53,950 nt of DNA from Bacteroidales bacterium (GTDB lineage Bacteria > Bacteroidota > Bacteroidia > Bacteroidales > WCHB1-69), in assembly GCA_016281255.1 (NCBI GenBank), contig JAEEIG010000170.1, forward strand, positions 1 through 53,950. The letters run 5' to 3'. The number at the start of each line of letters is the position of its first letter. Position 1 is the stretch's first letter. Positions 1 through 9,905 of the stretch are shown one piece after another. The notes below the pieces were generated by a model, which was not told the origin of the DNA, did not search any database, and worked only from the letters and a program-made list of their open reading frames with translations. The position numbers and the translations under genes were made by a program.

Positions 1-222
1 AAGCCCCGGTTTATTTGGTCTTTCAACCCATAAGGTTTACCCCCGCCGGCATCACTGACGGCGGCGTGAGCTCTTACCTCACGTTTTCACCCTTACCCGA
101 CAAGCGGGCGGTATCCTTTCTGTTGCACTGTCTGTCACGCTCGCGCGCGCCTTCCCGTTAGGAAGTATGGTGCTCTGCGTTGCCCGGACTTTCCTCAGCC
201 TCGCGGCCGCGACAACTCGGTT
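1..222 (-). ncRNA. rnpB: RNase P RNA (partial, 3' end outside window)
   Basis: This is the catalytic RNA of ribonuclease P, which trims the 5' leader of tRNA precursors. On the minus strand the hallmark 5' core GAGGAAAGTCCGGGC lies within 181-200. It is followed by a segment of the form AGGGTGAAAACGTGAGGTAAGAGCTC (about 75-105), the conserved GGTAAGAGC region of bacterial type A RNase P RNA. The sequence is GC-rich and full of self-complementary stretches. The molecule runs off the left edge, so the last conserved core and 3' end are missing. The 5' end at about 222 is an estimate. It lies directly downstream of dnaN on the same strand. Confidence 0.9.
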
Positions 223-262
223 TTCCTTTTTTTTGCTGTTGGACGTTAGCTCAAAGCCGAGG

Positions 263-1390
263 TTAATTCAACATCACCGGCATAATCAGCATCAACACAT
301 CCTCGTTCTCGTCATGCTGGACCGTGGGAGATATCAAAGCGGCGCGCTGCGGCTTTGAGAACGACATCTGGATGGTGTCGGCGTCAATATTCTCGATCAT
401 CTCACGCAAGAAACGGGAATTGAAGCCGATCTCCATCGGATCGCCCTGATAGTCGCACTGGATGTTCTCGGCTCCTTTGTAGGAGTAATCCATATCCTCA
501 GCCGTCAGATTCAGACCAGTCTCGCCCAAAGAGAGACGAACCTGGAAGGTGGATTGGCTGGAGTAATTCCCCAAACGACGGATGGATTTCAGGAACTCAT
601 CACGGCCGATAACCAGCACGTTCGGATTCTCTTTCGGGATAACAGACTCATAATTGGGATATTTGCCTTCTTTCAAAGAGGAAAACAACTCGAAATTGTC
701 GAAGGCAAAACGGATATGATGCGTGTTTTCGGAATACGCAACCTGAACATTCTCAGAGCAATTCGACAGAATATTCTTGAGATGAGCGATAGGCTTCTTC
801 GGCAGGATGAGGGAGGAGAACTCCTCGGTCTTCACTTCGGTGTTGCGGTAGCGAACCAACTTGTGCGCATCTGTGGCCACAAATGTGACGCCTTCAGAAG
901 AGAGCTCGCACAGAACACCCATCATGTTGGGACGGAGCTCATCATTGCCGGTGGCGAAGATCGTCTTGCTGATAGCACGTTGCAGCACTGAAGCACGAAT
1001 GGAGAAAGTCTTGGGCTCCTCGATGGGCTTCACCGTCGGATATTCATCGCTGGGGAAACAAGGTGCGCCATATTCGCCGTTCGCGGAAGAGAACTTCAGG
1101 ATGTTGTTCTCACTGTCGATGGCGAAAACCAACGGCATGTCCGGCATCAACTTCAACGTCTCAAGCAGAATCTTGGCAGGGACCGCCACGGAGCCTTCCC
1201 CTTCCACATTGTCCAATTCAATTACGGATGTCATCGTGGACTCGAGATCCGAGGCCGTGAGTTTCAACTGGTTCCCTTCAATAGAGACTAAAAAATTGTC
1301 TAAGATGGGCATGGTGCTGTTCGTTCCCATCACGCCGCTGATGGCACTTAAATTGCGATACAACAGGTCGCTTGATACGATGAATTTCAT
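263..1390 (-). CDS. dnaN: DNA polymerase III beta subunit (sliding clamp)
   Basis: The beta clamp is a ring-shaped dimer that tethers DNA polymerase III and many repair proteins to DNA. The 375-residue product has the usual family length. It starts MKFIVSSDLLYRNLSAISGV and contains the phrase TMPILDNFLV, typical of clamp domain 1, and ends in the short hydrophobic LIMPVMLN tail typical of the clamp C-terminus (P-M/V-x-L). The ATG at 1388-1390 is preceded by a Bacteroidetes -7 box at 1418-1425. rnpB follows on the same strand, and the tnaA/DUF3109 pair lies upstream. Nothing is unusual except that dnaN is not next to dnaA or recF in this window. Confidence 0.97.
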   Translation of the reverse strand: MKFIVSSDLLYRNLSAISGVMGTNSTMPILDNFLVSIEGNQLKLTASDLESTMTSVIELDNVEGEGSVAVPAKILLETLKLMPDMPLVFAIDSENNILKFSSANGEYGAPCFPSDEYPTVKPIEEPKTFSIRASVLQRAISKTIFATGNDELRPNMMGVLCELSSEGVTFVATDAHKLVRYRNTEVKTEEFSSLILPKKPIAHLKNILSNCSENVQVAYSENTHHIRFAFDNFELFSSLKEGKYPNYESVIPKENPNVLVIGRDEFLKSIRRLGNYSSQSTFQVRLSLGETGLNLTAEDMDYSYKGAENIQCDYQGDPMEIGFNSRFLREMIENIDADTIQMSFSKPQRAALISPTVQHDENEDVLMLIMPVMLN

Positions 1391-1417
1391 ATTCTATTTC
1401 TATTTTATTTCAAACTG

Positions 1418-1425
1418 CAAAGATA
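1418..1425 (-). promoter_or_regulatory. Bacteroidetes -7 promoter box for dnaN
   Basis: The minus strand reads TATCTTTG, matching the Bacteroidetes sigma-ABfr -7 consensus TAnnTTTG. It lies 27 bp upstream of the dnaN ATG. Assignment is by pattern only. Confidence 0.6.
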
Positions 1426-1447
1426 CAAAAATATGGATATGGACGGA

Positions 1448-2032
1448 TCAGGAATTTTCATTCCGCAATCTGACCATCTCCTCCAATTCGGCATACCACT
1501 CCTCGCCGTACTTGTTGATAAGCGGTTCCTTCAAAAACCGATAGACCGGCAACTTCAGGCGGTTGCCATTCTCCACCGCGGTCTTGCAAATCGACCAGTG
1601 GTCGTAGTTCAACGCGTCGTAATCCCCCACCCTGCTGACCCTGACGGGATAGAGATAACAGGAGATGGGCTTCCTGAATGGGATCTCACCTCTGCGGAAA
1701 CACTTCTCAATCGCGCATTTCGCCACGCCATCTTCAAAGAAGGCATACGCACAGGCGTCATTGCTCTCCATCAAGGGAGTATCGAAAGAGTCGCCGCCAT
1801 TGAAAACGAAAGTGCCGCCGTTATCCACCACGGCGACACCTTCTTCGGTCATATATTTTTGATACTCAGGATAATATTCCTCAAGTTCAGCCACTTCGTC
1901 GGGGGCTATTGGCGCACCGCTGTCACCCTCCACACAACAAACACCCTTGCACTGTTCCAAATCACAGCAGAAGCATTTGTCGATAAGTTCCTCTGAAACG
2001 AGGACATTTCCCACAATTAACATCGTGTCCAA
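1448..2032 (-). CDS. DUF3109 family cysteine-rich protein
   Basis: The 194-residue cytoplasmic protein has a dense N-terminal cysteine cluster (CFCCDLEQCKGVCC, residues about 21-34) and further cysteines later (AKCAIEKC, SCYLYP). This matches the DUF3109 family common in Bacteroidetes, which resembles YkgJ-type zinc/iron-cluster proteins. No function is established; the cysteines suggest a bound metal or Fe-S cluster. The start is 3 bp from the tnaA stop, so the two are probably co-transcribed. No signal peptide or membrane segment is visible. Family assignment is from memory of its characteristic cysteine pattern. Confidence 0.8.
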   Translation of the reverse strand: MDTMLIVGNVLVSEELIDKCFCCDLEQCKGVCCVEGDSGAPIAPDEVAELEEYYPEYQKYMTEEGVAVVDNGGTFVFNGGDSFDTPLMESNDACAYAFFEDGVAKCAIEKCFRRGEIPFRKPISCYLYPVRVSRVGDYDALNYDHWSICKTAVENGNRLKLPVYRFLKEPLINKYGEEWYAELEEMVRLRNENS

Positions 2033-2035
2033 CTG

Positions 2036-3412
2036 TTAGCCAAGACGTTTGAACTGACAGGTGAAGTGACGCATCAGTTCAGCTTCCCAAGTGATTTCCA
2101 AACCGCGTTTGATGGAATCGCGACGGTCATAGACATTCTTGAGGGCAGCGGCGATCACGTCCATGTGGTTGTTCGTATAGACGCGGCGCGGGATGCACAG
2201 ACGCACGAAGTCGTTGCCGCCGAAGCGGTTCTCGCGGGTCACAGGGTCGCGGTCAGCCAGCACGTAACCGATCTCGCATGCCCGGATACCGGCTTCGAGA
2301 TAGAGCTCGCATGTCAGCGTTTGAGCCGGGAACTCCTCTTTCGGGATTTGCGTCAACACCTTGTCGGCATCCACGAAGATAGCGTGACCACCGGCAGGAC
2401 GTTGGTAAGGGATGCCGTATTCGTCGAGCTTTGCAGCAAGATAGTGAACCTGTTTGATACGGGTCTCGACCATCTCAAACTCGATGTTCTCCTTCAAACC
2501 GACAGCCAAAGCGTCCATGTCACGGCCGTTCATACCGCCGTAGGTCAGGAAGCCTTCGAACGGGATGCAGAAGAGTTTCGCACCCTCATACCAATCCTTG
2601 CGGTTGGTGGCGATGAAACCTCCCATGTTGACCAAACCGTCTTTCTTGGCACTCATGGTCATGCTGTCCGCATAGCTGAACATCTCCTTGCAAATCTCGC
2701 GCAGGGTCTTGTTTTCGTAGCCTTTTTCGCGGGTCTTGATGAAGTATGCGTTTTCGATGAAGCGGGCGCTATCGACATTGACAGGCACGCCATATTTGTG
2801 GCAGAGTTCGCAGGTTTCGCGGATATTCTGCATGCTAACCGGCTGACCACCAACGGTGTTGTTTGTCACTGTGAGGACCATAAACGGAACTTTGCCCTTG
2901 TTCTCTTGCAACACCTTCTCCAGTTTTTCCAAGCTGACATTACCTTTAAACGGCACCTCCAATTGTGTGTCGTATGCCTCGGGGACCGTCACGTCGATGG
3001 CGAAAGCCTTACGGCTCTCGATATGGCCCTTCGTGGTGTCGAAATGGGCGTTGCCGGGGACGACCATGCCGGGTTTCACCAAGTAGCTGAACAGCACGTT
3101 CTCGGCCGCACGACCTTGGTGGGTAGGAATCACATAGTCGAAACCTGTGAGTTCCGTAATCGTATCCTTCATGTGGTAGAAAGAGCGGGCACCGCCGTAG
3201 CTCTCGTCACCCATCATCATCGCGCTCCACTGGCGGTCGCTCATGGCACCTGTACCGGAATCGGTCAGAAGATCGATATAGACGTAGTCGCTCTTCAGCA
3301 TGAAAATGTTATTATGGGCTTCCAAAAGCCACTTTTCGCGTTGTTCACGTGTGGATTTTTTAATGGGTTCCACCATTTTGATTTTCCACGCTTCTGCAAA
3401 TGGTAATTCCAT
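2036..3412 (-). CDS. tnaA: Tryptophanase (tryptophan indole-lyase)
   Basis: This PLP enzyme splits L-tryptophan into indole, pyruvate and ammonia. The 458-residue protein is full length and opens MELPFAEAWKIKMVEPIKK. The PLP lysine lies in SAKKD (K257). Tryptophanase and tyrosine phenol-lyase are close relatives, so diagnostic residues matter. Here HFDTTKGH has Asp125 where the phenol-lyase has Thr, CEIG has Ile381 where it has Arg, and LMRHFT has His449 where it has Phe; all three are the tryptophanase state. It lies 3 bp before the DUF3109 gene. No tnaC-like leader peptide or tnaB permease is visible, so regulation by the enterobacterial attenuation mechanism is unlikely. Confidence 0.95.
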   Translation of the reverse strand: MELPFAEAWKIKMVEPIKKSTREQREKWLLEAHNNIFMLKSDYVYIDLLTDSGTGAMSDRQWSAMMMGDESYGGARSFYHMKDTITELTGFDYVIPTHQGRAAENVLFSYLVKPGMVVPGNAHFDTTKGHIESRKAFAIDVTVPEAYDTQLEVPFKGNVSLEKLEKVLQENKGKVPFMVLTVTNNTVGGQPVSMQNIRETCELCHKYGVPVNVDSARFIENAYFIKTREKGYENKTLREICKEMFSYADSMTMSAKKDGLVNMGGFIATNRKDWYEGAKLFCIPFEGFLTYGGMNGRDMDALAVGLKENIEFEMVETRIKQVHYLAAKLDEYGIPYQRPAGGHAIFVDADKVLTQIPKEEFPAQTLTCELYLEAGIRACEIGYVLADRDPVTRENRFGGNDFVRLCIPRRVYTNNHMDVIAAALKNVYDRRDSIKRGLEITWEAELMRHFTCQFKRLG

Positions 3413-3473
3413 AGTATCTTTTTATTTGATTAATAATATTTATTGTTGTTATTTCTTCTTATTCGGATGTAGG

Positions 3474-4046
3474 CTAATAGGTTTCGGTCCGGGACAATGT
3501 GCCGTCTTCGTTATAGAAGCGCCACTCCCCTACCTGACGACCTTGGTCATAAACACCTGTATATCTGACGTTTCCGTTAGAGTAATAGACGGTATAACGC
3601 CCTTGCTCCTTGCCGTTTTCGTAATATCCCATCGTCTGTACCGTGCCATCCGGGTAATAGGCGTACCAGAGTCCCTCCCGGGTGGCGCCGCCGCGGTTCC
3701 CGTCAATGTACTTCTGATGGTTCTGATAGTAATGGGTCTCGTGCGCAATCTCGGAAGTCGGGTTGCCCGCACTGTCTTTTACATAATAGACCTCGATCTG
3801 CGGAGTATCATCCTCGTAACTTTTGAGCGCGACCTTCGCATAGAGCGAGTCGGCAAATTCGATCGGCGGGAAAACATGCAGGCTGTCGATAAACGACTGC
3901 TCATCAGCCACCGCCTGCCGCTTCTGGTTGCGGTTAGACACTGCAAGAAACGCGAGCGCAGCGGCCAAAGCCCCGAAAGCAAGGCAAAGCAGCACCACAT
4001 GTTTTGTGCCAAAAGACCGGTCCTTTTTCATCTCCTGTTCTGACAT
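3474..4046 (-). CDS. Membrane-anchored MORN-type repeat protein
   Basis: The 190-residue protein has a short cytoplasmic N-terminus, one membrane segment at residues about 15-37 and an outward domain. Residues about 122-190 hold repeated motifs of the form G-x-W-x-x-Y-Y-P-D-G-T and G-x-Y-x-x-Y-Y-S-N-G-N, which are MORN_2/YwqK-type repeats. Such repeats are found in many Bacteroidetes envelope proteins of unknown function. It sits 14 bp downstream of the OmpH-like gene, suggesting co-transcription. It ends in TAG, showing that amber is a normal stop in this genome. No specific function can be given. Confidence 0.75.
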   Translation of the reverse strand: MSEQEMKKDRSFGTKHVVLLCLAFGALAAALAFLAVSNRNQKRQAVADEQSFIDSLHVFPPIEFADSLYAKVALKSYEDDTPQIEVYYVKDSAGNPTSEIAHETHYYQNHQKYIDGNRGGATREGLWYAYYPDGTVQTMGYYENGKEQGRYTVYYSNGNVRYTGVYDQGRQVGEWRFYNEDGTLSRTETY

Positions 4047-4060
4047 CGCTTCTATGGTTA

Positions 4061-4804
4061 TTATTTCTTCTTTTTGAAAGATTTGTTCAACTCGTCGAGC
4101 ACCTCCTGGGTGATGTCATGTGCGGGATCCGCATACAACAGTTGCCCTCCTGTCTGGTAGGTGAAGATGTAGGAGGCGTTGTAAGAAGCATTCACCCGGT
4201 CGGCGGCGGCCATCAAGGAGTCCGCGATCTGCGACAAAGCAGCCTGGTAGCGGGCCTCCAACGACTCCACTGCCTGCGAATAGTCGTTCTGCAGCCGAAG
4301 ACTCTCTTCCTGCAGACTCTGCTGCGCATACTGCGCTTGCTGCGCGTTCAGAGAACCGGAGCTGTAGTTTTTCTCGAAATTGGAGGCTTTCTGTTCCAAC
4401 GCTTTCTGGCGGTTCTGGAACACCACGGCCTGTTTCTGTTTCTCGGCATCGATACTGTCGGTCAAGATCTTAACCAACTCATAATTGGCATTAATCGAGT
4501 CTATATTGATATAAACGACCTCGCCGTTGCCTTTTTCCGCCGGTTTCTGAACCACGGCAGCCGGCTTTTTGCCGCCCGCGAAATGCAGGATAAACAGCGC
4601 TATCACAGCAGCTGCCAGCAAACCTTCGACTATCCAGTGCACCCTTCCGCACTTATTCTCGCACGCCGGCTTGACTTCCTCTTTCTGCGGTGAATCCATC
4701 GTGTCGTGTTCCACCACAAAACCTTTCTCGTCCACCACGGTTGCTTCGTTCTCCACAACCTCATTCTTCAACTCTTCGTTCTTCTCTTCGAAATTTTCTT
4801 CCAT
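4061..4804 (-). CDS. OmpH/Skp-like coiled-coil protein with N-terminal anchor
   Basis: The 247-residue protein has an acidic N-terminal 50 residues, a membrane segment at about 57-76 and then a region starting VVYINIDSINANYELV. That phrase is the typical opening of OmpH/Skp periplasmic chaperones (usually preceded by a signal peptide). A long charged and Gln-rich coiled-coil region follows (about 115-210), as in Skp tentacles. Skp-type proteins hold unfolded outer-membrane proteins in the periplasm. Unlike classic Skp it appears inner-membrane tethered with a cytoplasmic tail, which is seen in Bacteroidetes OmpH relatives. It is flanked by recQ upstream and the MORN protein downstream on the same strand. 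Confidence 0.75.
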   Translation of the reverse strand: MEENFEEKNEELKNEVVENEATVVDEKGFVVEHDTMDSPQKEEVKPACENKCGRVHWIVEGLLAAAVIALFILHFAGGKKPAAVVQKPAEKGNGEVVYINIDSINANYELVKILTDSIDAEKQKQAVVFQNRQKALEQKASNFEKNYSSGSLNAQQAQYAQQSLQEESLRLQNDYSQAVESLEARYQAALSQIADSLMAAADRVNASYNASYIFTYQTGGQLLYADPAHDITQEVLDELNKSFKKKK

Positions 4805-4832
4805 TACTGATTACAAATTACTAATTAAATGA

Positions 4833-7034
4833 TTAATTTCCGACGTCCGACAGGTACTTGATTCGCATGATGCGGATCTCGTCCAGCGTGTATTCGTCCT
4901 CGCCCAACACGCGCAACGCCTCCTCCGCGGAGTCGGTGTCGGCATTGGCGAAATAGTCGATAATGTCTTCCTGATGGTACGCCTCAATCTCCTCGTCGAT
5001 GTAGTAGGAGATGTCGATCTTCGCACCAGAGGCCACGATATGCTCGATTTCAGTGAGCAGCTCGTCCATGTCCAGTCCTTTCGCGATAGCTATGTCCTCG
5101 AAGCTGATCTTGTGGTCAATCCCTTGGATGATAAAGAGTTTGTTGGCGGATTTCTTCGCGACGGTCTTCAACACAAAATCTTGCGGACGATCGATTTCAT
5201 TCTCCTCCACATACTGCTTGATCAATTCGATGAAACGACGGCCGTATTTCTGCGCCTTTCCGGGACCGACCCCCACCACGCGGGTCATCTCCTCCATGGT
5301 GATCGGGTACTGGATGCACATATCCTCCAACGACGGGTCCTGGAAAATGATGAACGGCGGCAGGTTCTCCTCCTTGGAGATGGTCTTGCGCAGGTCTTTC
5401 AACAGGCTGAACAGCACGGTGTCGAAAGCCTCCTCGACATTGCCAGCGACCGCATCCACCGCATCGTCGTCGTCCTCATCCTCCTCCGTCACCGGCTTGA
5501 TGGCCATGATCGGATAGGGATTGGTCATGTACTTCTTGCCTTTGTCGGTGATTTTAAGCAAGCCGTAGTTCTCTATATCCTTGACAATCAGATTGTCGAA
5601 AATGGAGACGCGGACCACGTTGGACCAGAATTTCGCGTCATAGTCCATGCCTTCGCCGAACTGTTTCAGTTTCTCGTGATGGAACTTCAGGATGGAGGTC
5701 GTCTTGTTACCACAGATGATATCCACAATCTGATCCTCCTTGAACTGTTGCTTAACCGCCAGGATCACCTCCAAAAGCAGCTGAATCTGCTCGGAAGCGT
5801 CCATTTTGGGCTTCGGATGGTTGCAGTTGTCGCAATTGTGGCAGTTCTCCTCCGTGTAATTCTCACCGAAATAGTGGAGCAGGTGTTTTCTGCGGCAATT
5901 GGTGGACTCCGCGTAGGATGCTGTCTCTGCGAGGAGCTGTTTCACAATTTCCTGTTCCGAAACCGACTTTTTGGCGGAGAATTTCTCCAATTTGTTCAGG
6001 TCCTTCTGGTCATAGAAAGCGATACAGAGGCCCTCGCCGTCGTCGCGTCCGGCACGCCCTGTCTCCTGGTAGTATCCCTCCAGACTCTTGGGCATGTCGT
6101 AGTGGATGACAAAACGTACATCCGGTTTGTCGATACCCATACCGAACGCGATGGTCGCCACAATGATATCCGCCTTCTCCATCAGGAAGTCGTCCTGATT
6201 CTGCACGCGGGTCTTGGAGTCCAGGCCGGCGTGATACGGCAGGGCGCGGATGCCGTTCTCCTGCAGCAGCACGGCCAATTCCTCCACTTTTTTGCGGCTC
6301 AGGCAATAGATGATACCGGATTTCCCGGGGTGGTTCTTGATGAATTTCACCACTTCCTTGTCCACATCCTTGGTCTTCTCTCGGATTTCGTAATAGAGAT
6401 TCGGGCGGTTGAAGGAGGAGATGAAGACCTCCGCCTTGTCCATGCCGAGGTTCTTCTGGATATCGCTCTGCACTTTGGGCGTAGCGGTGGCCGTCAGCGC
6501 AATCACCGGCACATCTTTACCGATCTGCTGGATGATTTTGCGGATATTACGGTATTCAGGACGGAAATCGTGGCCCCATTCCGAGATACAGTGTGCCTCA
6601 TCAATGGCATAGAAGGAGATGTTGATATCCTGGAAAAAGTTCACATTCTCCTCCTTGGTCAAGGATTCGGGGGCGACATACAACAGTTTGGTCTTGCCGG
6701 AGATAAGGTCTTTCTTCACTTCGGCAATCTCAGCCTTGTTGAGGGAGGAATTCAGGAAATGCGCGATGCCGCGGTCGGTGCCGAACGTGCGGATGGCATC
6801 TACCTGGTTCTTCATCAGCGCGATCAGCGGCGAAATCACGATAGCCGTGCCGTCGCTCATCAACGCCGGAAGCTGATAGCACATGGATTTGCCGCCGCCG
6901 GTGGGCATAATCACAAAACAGTCCTTGCCTTTCAACAAAGTCTTGATGATTTTCAGCTGGTCGCCCTTGAATGTGTCGAAGCCGAAAACCGTTTTCAAAG
7001 TTTGATGGATGGCTTTATCCGTAATTCTCTTCAT
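4833..7034 (-). CDS. recQ: ATP-dependent DNA helicase RecQ
   Basis: RecQ is a 3'-5' superfamily 2 helicase that processes recombination and stalled-fork intermediates. The 733-residue protein has Walker A MPTGGGKS (43-50), the DEAH box IDEAH (144-148), the RecQ-specific loop after it ([13 protein letters not shown]) and the motif VI region [12 protein letters not shown]. The zinc-binding RQC cysteines are C380, C398, C401 and C404. An HRDC domain follows at about 540-640, and an extra C-terminal helical region (about 645-733) extends past the E. coli form, as in Bacteroidetes RecQ proteins. Its own -7 box lies at 7094-7101. The three following minus-strand genes may be partly read from the same transcript. 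Confidence 0.97.
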   Translation of the reverse strand: MKRITDKAIHQTLKTVFGFDTFKGDQLKIIKTLLKGKDCFVIMPTGGGKSMCYQLPALMSDGTAIVISPLIALMKNQVDAIRTFGTDRGIAHFLNSSLNKAEIAEVKKDLISGKTKLLYVAPESLTKEENVNFFQDINISFYAIDEAHCISEWGHDFRPEYRNIRKIIQQIGKDVPVIALTATATPKVQSDIQKNLGMDKAEVFISSFNRPNLYYEIREKTKDVDKEVVKFIKNHPGKSGIIYCLSRKKVEELAVLLQENGIRALPYHAGLDSKTRVQNQDDFLMEKADIIVATIAFGMGIDKPDVRFVIHYDMPKSLEGYYQETGRAGRDDGEGLCIAFYDQKDLNKLEKFSAKKSVSEQEIVKQLLAETASYAESTNCRRKHLLHYFGENYTEENCHNCDNCNHPKPKMDASEQIQLLLEVILAVKQQFKEDQIVDIICGNKTTSILKFHHEKLKQFGEGMDYDAKFWSNVVRVSIFDNLIVKDIENYGLLKITDKGKKYMTNPYPIMAIKPVTEEDEDDDDAVDAVAGNVEEAFDTVLFSLLKDLRKTISKEENLPPFIIFQDPSLEDMCIQYPITMEEMTRVVGVGPGKAQKYGRRFIELIKQYVEENEIDRPQDFVLKTVAKKSANKLFIIQGIDHKISFEDIAIAKGLDMDELLTEIEHIVASGAKIDISYYIDEEIEAYHQEDIIDYFANADTDSAEEALRVLGEDEYTLDEIRIMRIKYLSDVGN

Positions 7035-7093
7035 ATATAACTATATAGAAATACTCTAAATATCTGTATTTTAACCAAGTTCAAATTTAAGTA

Positions 7094-7101
7094 CAAAGAT
7101 A
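7094..7101 (-). promoter_or_regulatory. Bacteroidetes -7 promoter box for recQ
   Basis: TATCTTTG on the minus strand, 59 bp upstream of the recQ ATG, in an AT-rich gap. Confidence 0.55.
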
Positions 7102-7215
7102 TAAAATATTTGATATGGTATCACGCGGAAATAATTTTTCTTGAAATTATTTTTATCAACACATGTTAATGAAAAGCGGTTGGGCACGAAAAGGGCTTCC
7201 CGCAACTGTCCGGCA

Positions 7216-7250
7216 TAAAAAAAGCGGATGTCTTCCGACACCCGCTTTAG
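7216..7250 (-). terminator. Rho-independent terminator of the T9SS operon
   Basis: On the minus strand, AAAGCGGGTGTC pairs with GACATCCGCTTT around a GGAA tetraloop and is followed by a run of T. It lies about 27 bp after the gldN stop and marks the end of the porP-gldKLMN transcript. Confidence 0.9.
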
Positions 7251-7276
7251 CGTAATTATGAAAAAGTCTTGTTGGA

Positions 7277-8206
7277 TTAAAACTCCCAGAGGTCGTGCTC
7301 GAAATTACGCATCTTGTCAGTAATGCGCTCGGATTCGATACGCTGGTCGCGGGAATTGGCGATGTATTCCTCAATGTCACGATCATAGACATTCGATTCC
7401 TTGTAAATCAAGCTGGAAAAATCGCGCTTCCAAGTGATGAGGTCGTCAAAGGAGAGACGGGAGGCATTGTTCTTCACATTGAACACCTCCTGCTTGGCAA
7501 GGAAAGGACGGAGTTCATTGTAATAGATGTAGCCGATACGTTTCTGGGTTTTGTTGGCGGCCACAGCCTCTTGGTCCTCCTCTTCGTCGTAAGAGTTGCT
7601 GGTAGGACGGTCGTATTCGATAATAGGTTCAATCTCAAGGATTTGAACTCTGAATGTGGAATACTGTTTGTCGAAATACCAAACCTCTTTGAGACGATAG
7701 TTGATGATCTCCTTGGGCTCGAATTGGAGGATGAGTTCCTTCGTGCCGATTTCCTCACCGTCCTCGTCGATTTCGGGGATAGTCATCACCTGGGAGACCA
7801 GGGTTTGCAACTCGTCACGTGAATAAGGGAAGGTGCACATCTCGTCGGAATAGACCGGCAAAACGCCCTCGGACTTTTCAGGGTTGCTGATGTCGATAGC
7901 ATCGAAGATTGTCTGTCCAAGGCTTCTCCACGTGCCGCGGGTCTCCGTCGGGAAATAGAGCGGATGGTTGACCTTCTCGCGCAAATCGATGATACGCCAA
8001 ATCGTCCAATAGTAGGCCACATCGGCCTGGCGGACCGGCGGATATGCGATAGGATCGTTAAAGTCACCGATATTCACCTGTTCCCAGGGCATCTCGACGG
8101 GCTTGCGAACAGGCTGCTCCATTGTGCTGCCGTCAATTTCGTCGTCCTGCGCGAACGCGAAAGAGGCGGCCAGTAACATCATTGCGAATAATGCGAACTT
8201 TTTCAT
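7277..8206 (-). CDS. gldN: Type IX secretion system protein GldN/PorN
   Basis: GldN (PorN) is a periplasmic subunit that forms a ring with the lipoprotein GldK under the outer membrane in the T9SS. The 309-residue protein has a signal peptide (MKKFALFAMMLLAASFAFAQ), then a region with the family phrase RQADVAYYWTIWRIIDLREK and a central YYNELRPFLAKQEVFN. Its position as the last gene after gldK, gldL and gldM is the conserved order. It is 21 bp downstream of gldM and is followed by a strong terminator at 7216-7250. Confidence 0.95.
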   Translation of the reverse strand: MKKFALFAMMLLAASFAFAQDDEIDGSTMEQPVRKPVEMPWEQVNIGDFNDPIAYPPVRQADVAYYWTIWRIIDLREKVNHPLYFPTETRGTWRSLGQTIFDAIDISNPEKSEGVLPVYSDEMCTFPYSRDELQTLVSQVMTIPEIDEDGEEIGTKELILQFEPKEIINYRLKEVWYFDKQYSTFRVQILEIEPIIEYDRPTSNSYDEEEDQEAVAANKTQKRIGYIYYNELRPFLAKQEVFNVKNNASRLSFDDLITWKRDFSSLIYKESNVYDRDIEEYIANSRDQRIESERITDKMRNFEHDLWEF

Positions 8207-8227
8207 AATTGTATGTTTTTATTTTTG

Positions 8228-9859
8228 TTATCTGATACGGACAGAGAATTCATCCAACGTACGGGAGCCGGCTTCGGAGCTGACCTTGATGTCGCTGAAG
8301 TAGATAACCGTGTTGGAAGAAGCCTTCTGAATGGCGGACTTGGCCTTATCGCTCAAAGAGCCACCCTGACAAACGATGGCAGGTTCCTCCATACCCTTGC
8401 TCACGATAATCACGCGGAAAGAGTTGACGGACCACTTGAGGTCATAGACAAAGTCGTCGCCCATGGTGGCACGAATGACCGGGTTGGCCAGCAACTCGGC
8501 TTTCGCACGCTTGCCACCGCGGATGTTGGCACCCAAGACTGCCTTCGGGTCCGGAACACGTTTCACACGGAACGTAGTGGTACCCAAAGTCTTGGTACTC
8601 TCACCCACTTTGGCGGCAACCGTTGCCTGAACGGTCTTGCCAATCAAAGAGGTGGGAACGTTCACGTTGAACTTGCCGGCACCTTGTGAAGAAGCGTTAC
8701 AACCGGGGAAGGAGACGCTCAGCTTGTCGGGAGCCACAGGACCTGACACAGAGACGGGGTTGGCGATACCGGCATACAGCACGTTCATCTTGTCGGCTGC
8801 AATCGTCGCGGAAGGTGTCAGCACCGTGTACTTGTCGCTGAATCCGTAGTATTTGGGTTGACCACTCGGGTCCATGATCTTGATCAAGCCTGCATATTTC
8901 TGCTCACCCGTACCGCTGGTACCGATTTTCAGTTTCACAAGGCCGTTCTCGCCTTCCAGTTTGGTGGCACCGCCGAGACCTTCAACGGTCAGGGTGTCGG
9001 CACCCATCTTGTACCAAACCTCGGGGGTTGACTTGCTGTCGAAAGCAGCCACGATAATGTCAGCCTCGTAAGCGTCTCCGGCGAACACCATCTGTGATTT
9101 CGGGATGGAACGACCCGTGACCTGGTCGAACTTGAAGTCTTCAGCACTGATAGAGGCCTTCAGGTAGGCAAGCATCATGGACTCGGCATTGCGGACCTCG
9201 CCGATCTCCTTGTTCAAAAGGGTGATGGCAGCGGCAGCGATGATATGGTCGAAGTTGTGTTCGGCCCAAGACTGCACCGCACCTTCCTTGGTGAACTTCT
9301 GATCGACATCCAGACCGATACCGGCGGAGAGACGCTCACGGTCGGAGGCCTTGGCCAATTTCAGGATGTTCTTCTTGTAGTCTCTGATCTTATCGGCAAG
9401 CTCGAAAGCGTGCTTTTTGTTAATCATATAGTCGGTGGGCTTGTCGAAGTTCTCCTTGGCCTTCATGTTGGCCACCGTCGTGGTGACCTTCTCCTTCTTG
9501 CCTTTGTCGTTCTTCACCTCAACCAGTGTGTCACCGTCAACGTAGAATATCAGATCCTGACGCATGTTCTCAATGTATTTCACCATTTGGTTGGTCTCCT
9601 TGCGGAGTGTCTGTGCATTGACGTATGCATCGTGAATCTTCGCCTCGCCCAGAATGGTCTTCTGCTGCTCGAACCAGTTGTAGTCCGAGTAGTTCTGTTG
9701 CGTGGCGTTGCGCGTAGATATAGCAAGCGTGTCATCCACAACGATGAAGGCGTTCAAAATTTCCGCAGAAACGTTCAATGCCAACATTGCGGTGTACACC
9801 AAGTACATCATCTGAATCATTTTCTGTCTCGGGGTTTCCGGACAATTTGTTGCACCCAT
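8228..9859 (-). CDS. gldM: Type IX secretion system motor protein GldM/PorM
   Basis: GldM (PorM) has one inner-membrane helix and a long periplasmic arm. With GldL it forms the proton-driven motor of the T9SS and of gliding. The 543-residue protein has a membrane segment at about 15-33 (MIQMMYLVYTAMLALNVSAE, a very conserved GldM signature) and then four periplasmic domains; the GldM C-terminal region is recognisable near DPKAVLGANIRGG. The length is close to that of known members (about 515-540). It lies 46 bp after gldL and 21 bp before gldN, within one operon. Confidence 0.97.
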   Translation of the reverse strand: MGATNCPETPRQKMIQMMYLVYTAMLALNVSAEILNAFIVVDDTLAISTRNATQQNYSDYNWFEQQKTILGEAKIHDAYVNAQTLRKETNQMVKYIENMRQDLIFYVDGDTLVEVKNDKGKKEKVTTTVANMKAKENFDKPTDYMINKKHAFELADKIRDYKKNILKLAKASDRERLSAGIGLDVDQKFTKEGAVQSWAEHNFDHIIAAAAITLLNKEIGEVRNAESMMLAYLKASISAEDFKFDQVTGRSIPKSQMVFAGDAYEADIIVAAFDSKSTPEVWYKMGADTLTVEGLGGATKLEGENGLVKLKIGTSGTGEQKYAGLIKIMDPSGQPKYYGFSDKYTVLTPSATIAADKMNVLYAGIANPVSVSGPVAPDKLSVSFPGCNASSQGAGKFNVNVPTSLIGKTVQATVAAKVGESTKTLGTTTFRVKRVPDPKAVLGANIRGGKRAKAELLANPVIRATMGDDFVYDLKWSVNSFRVIIVSKGMEEPAIVCQGGSLSDKAKSAIQKASSNTVIYFSDIKVSSEAGSRTLDEFSVRIR

Positions 9860-9905
9860 ATCTCAATTAAATTTAGTTAGTGATTTTGGTAATGAACTAA
9901 ACGAA

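Noticed and set aside
2036-3412. Tyrosine phenol-lyase instead of tryptophanase
   Set aside because: Asp125, Ile381 and His449 are all in the tryptophanase state.
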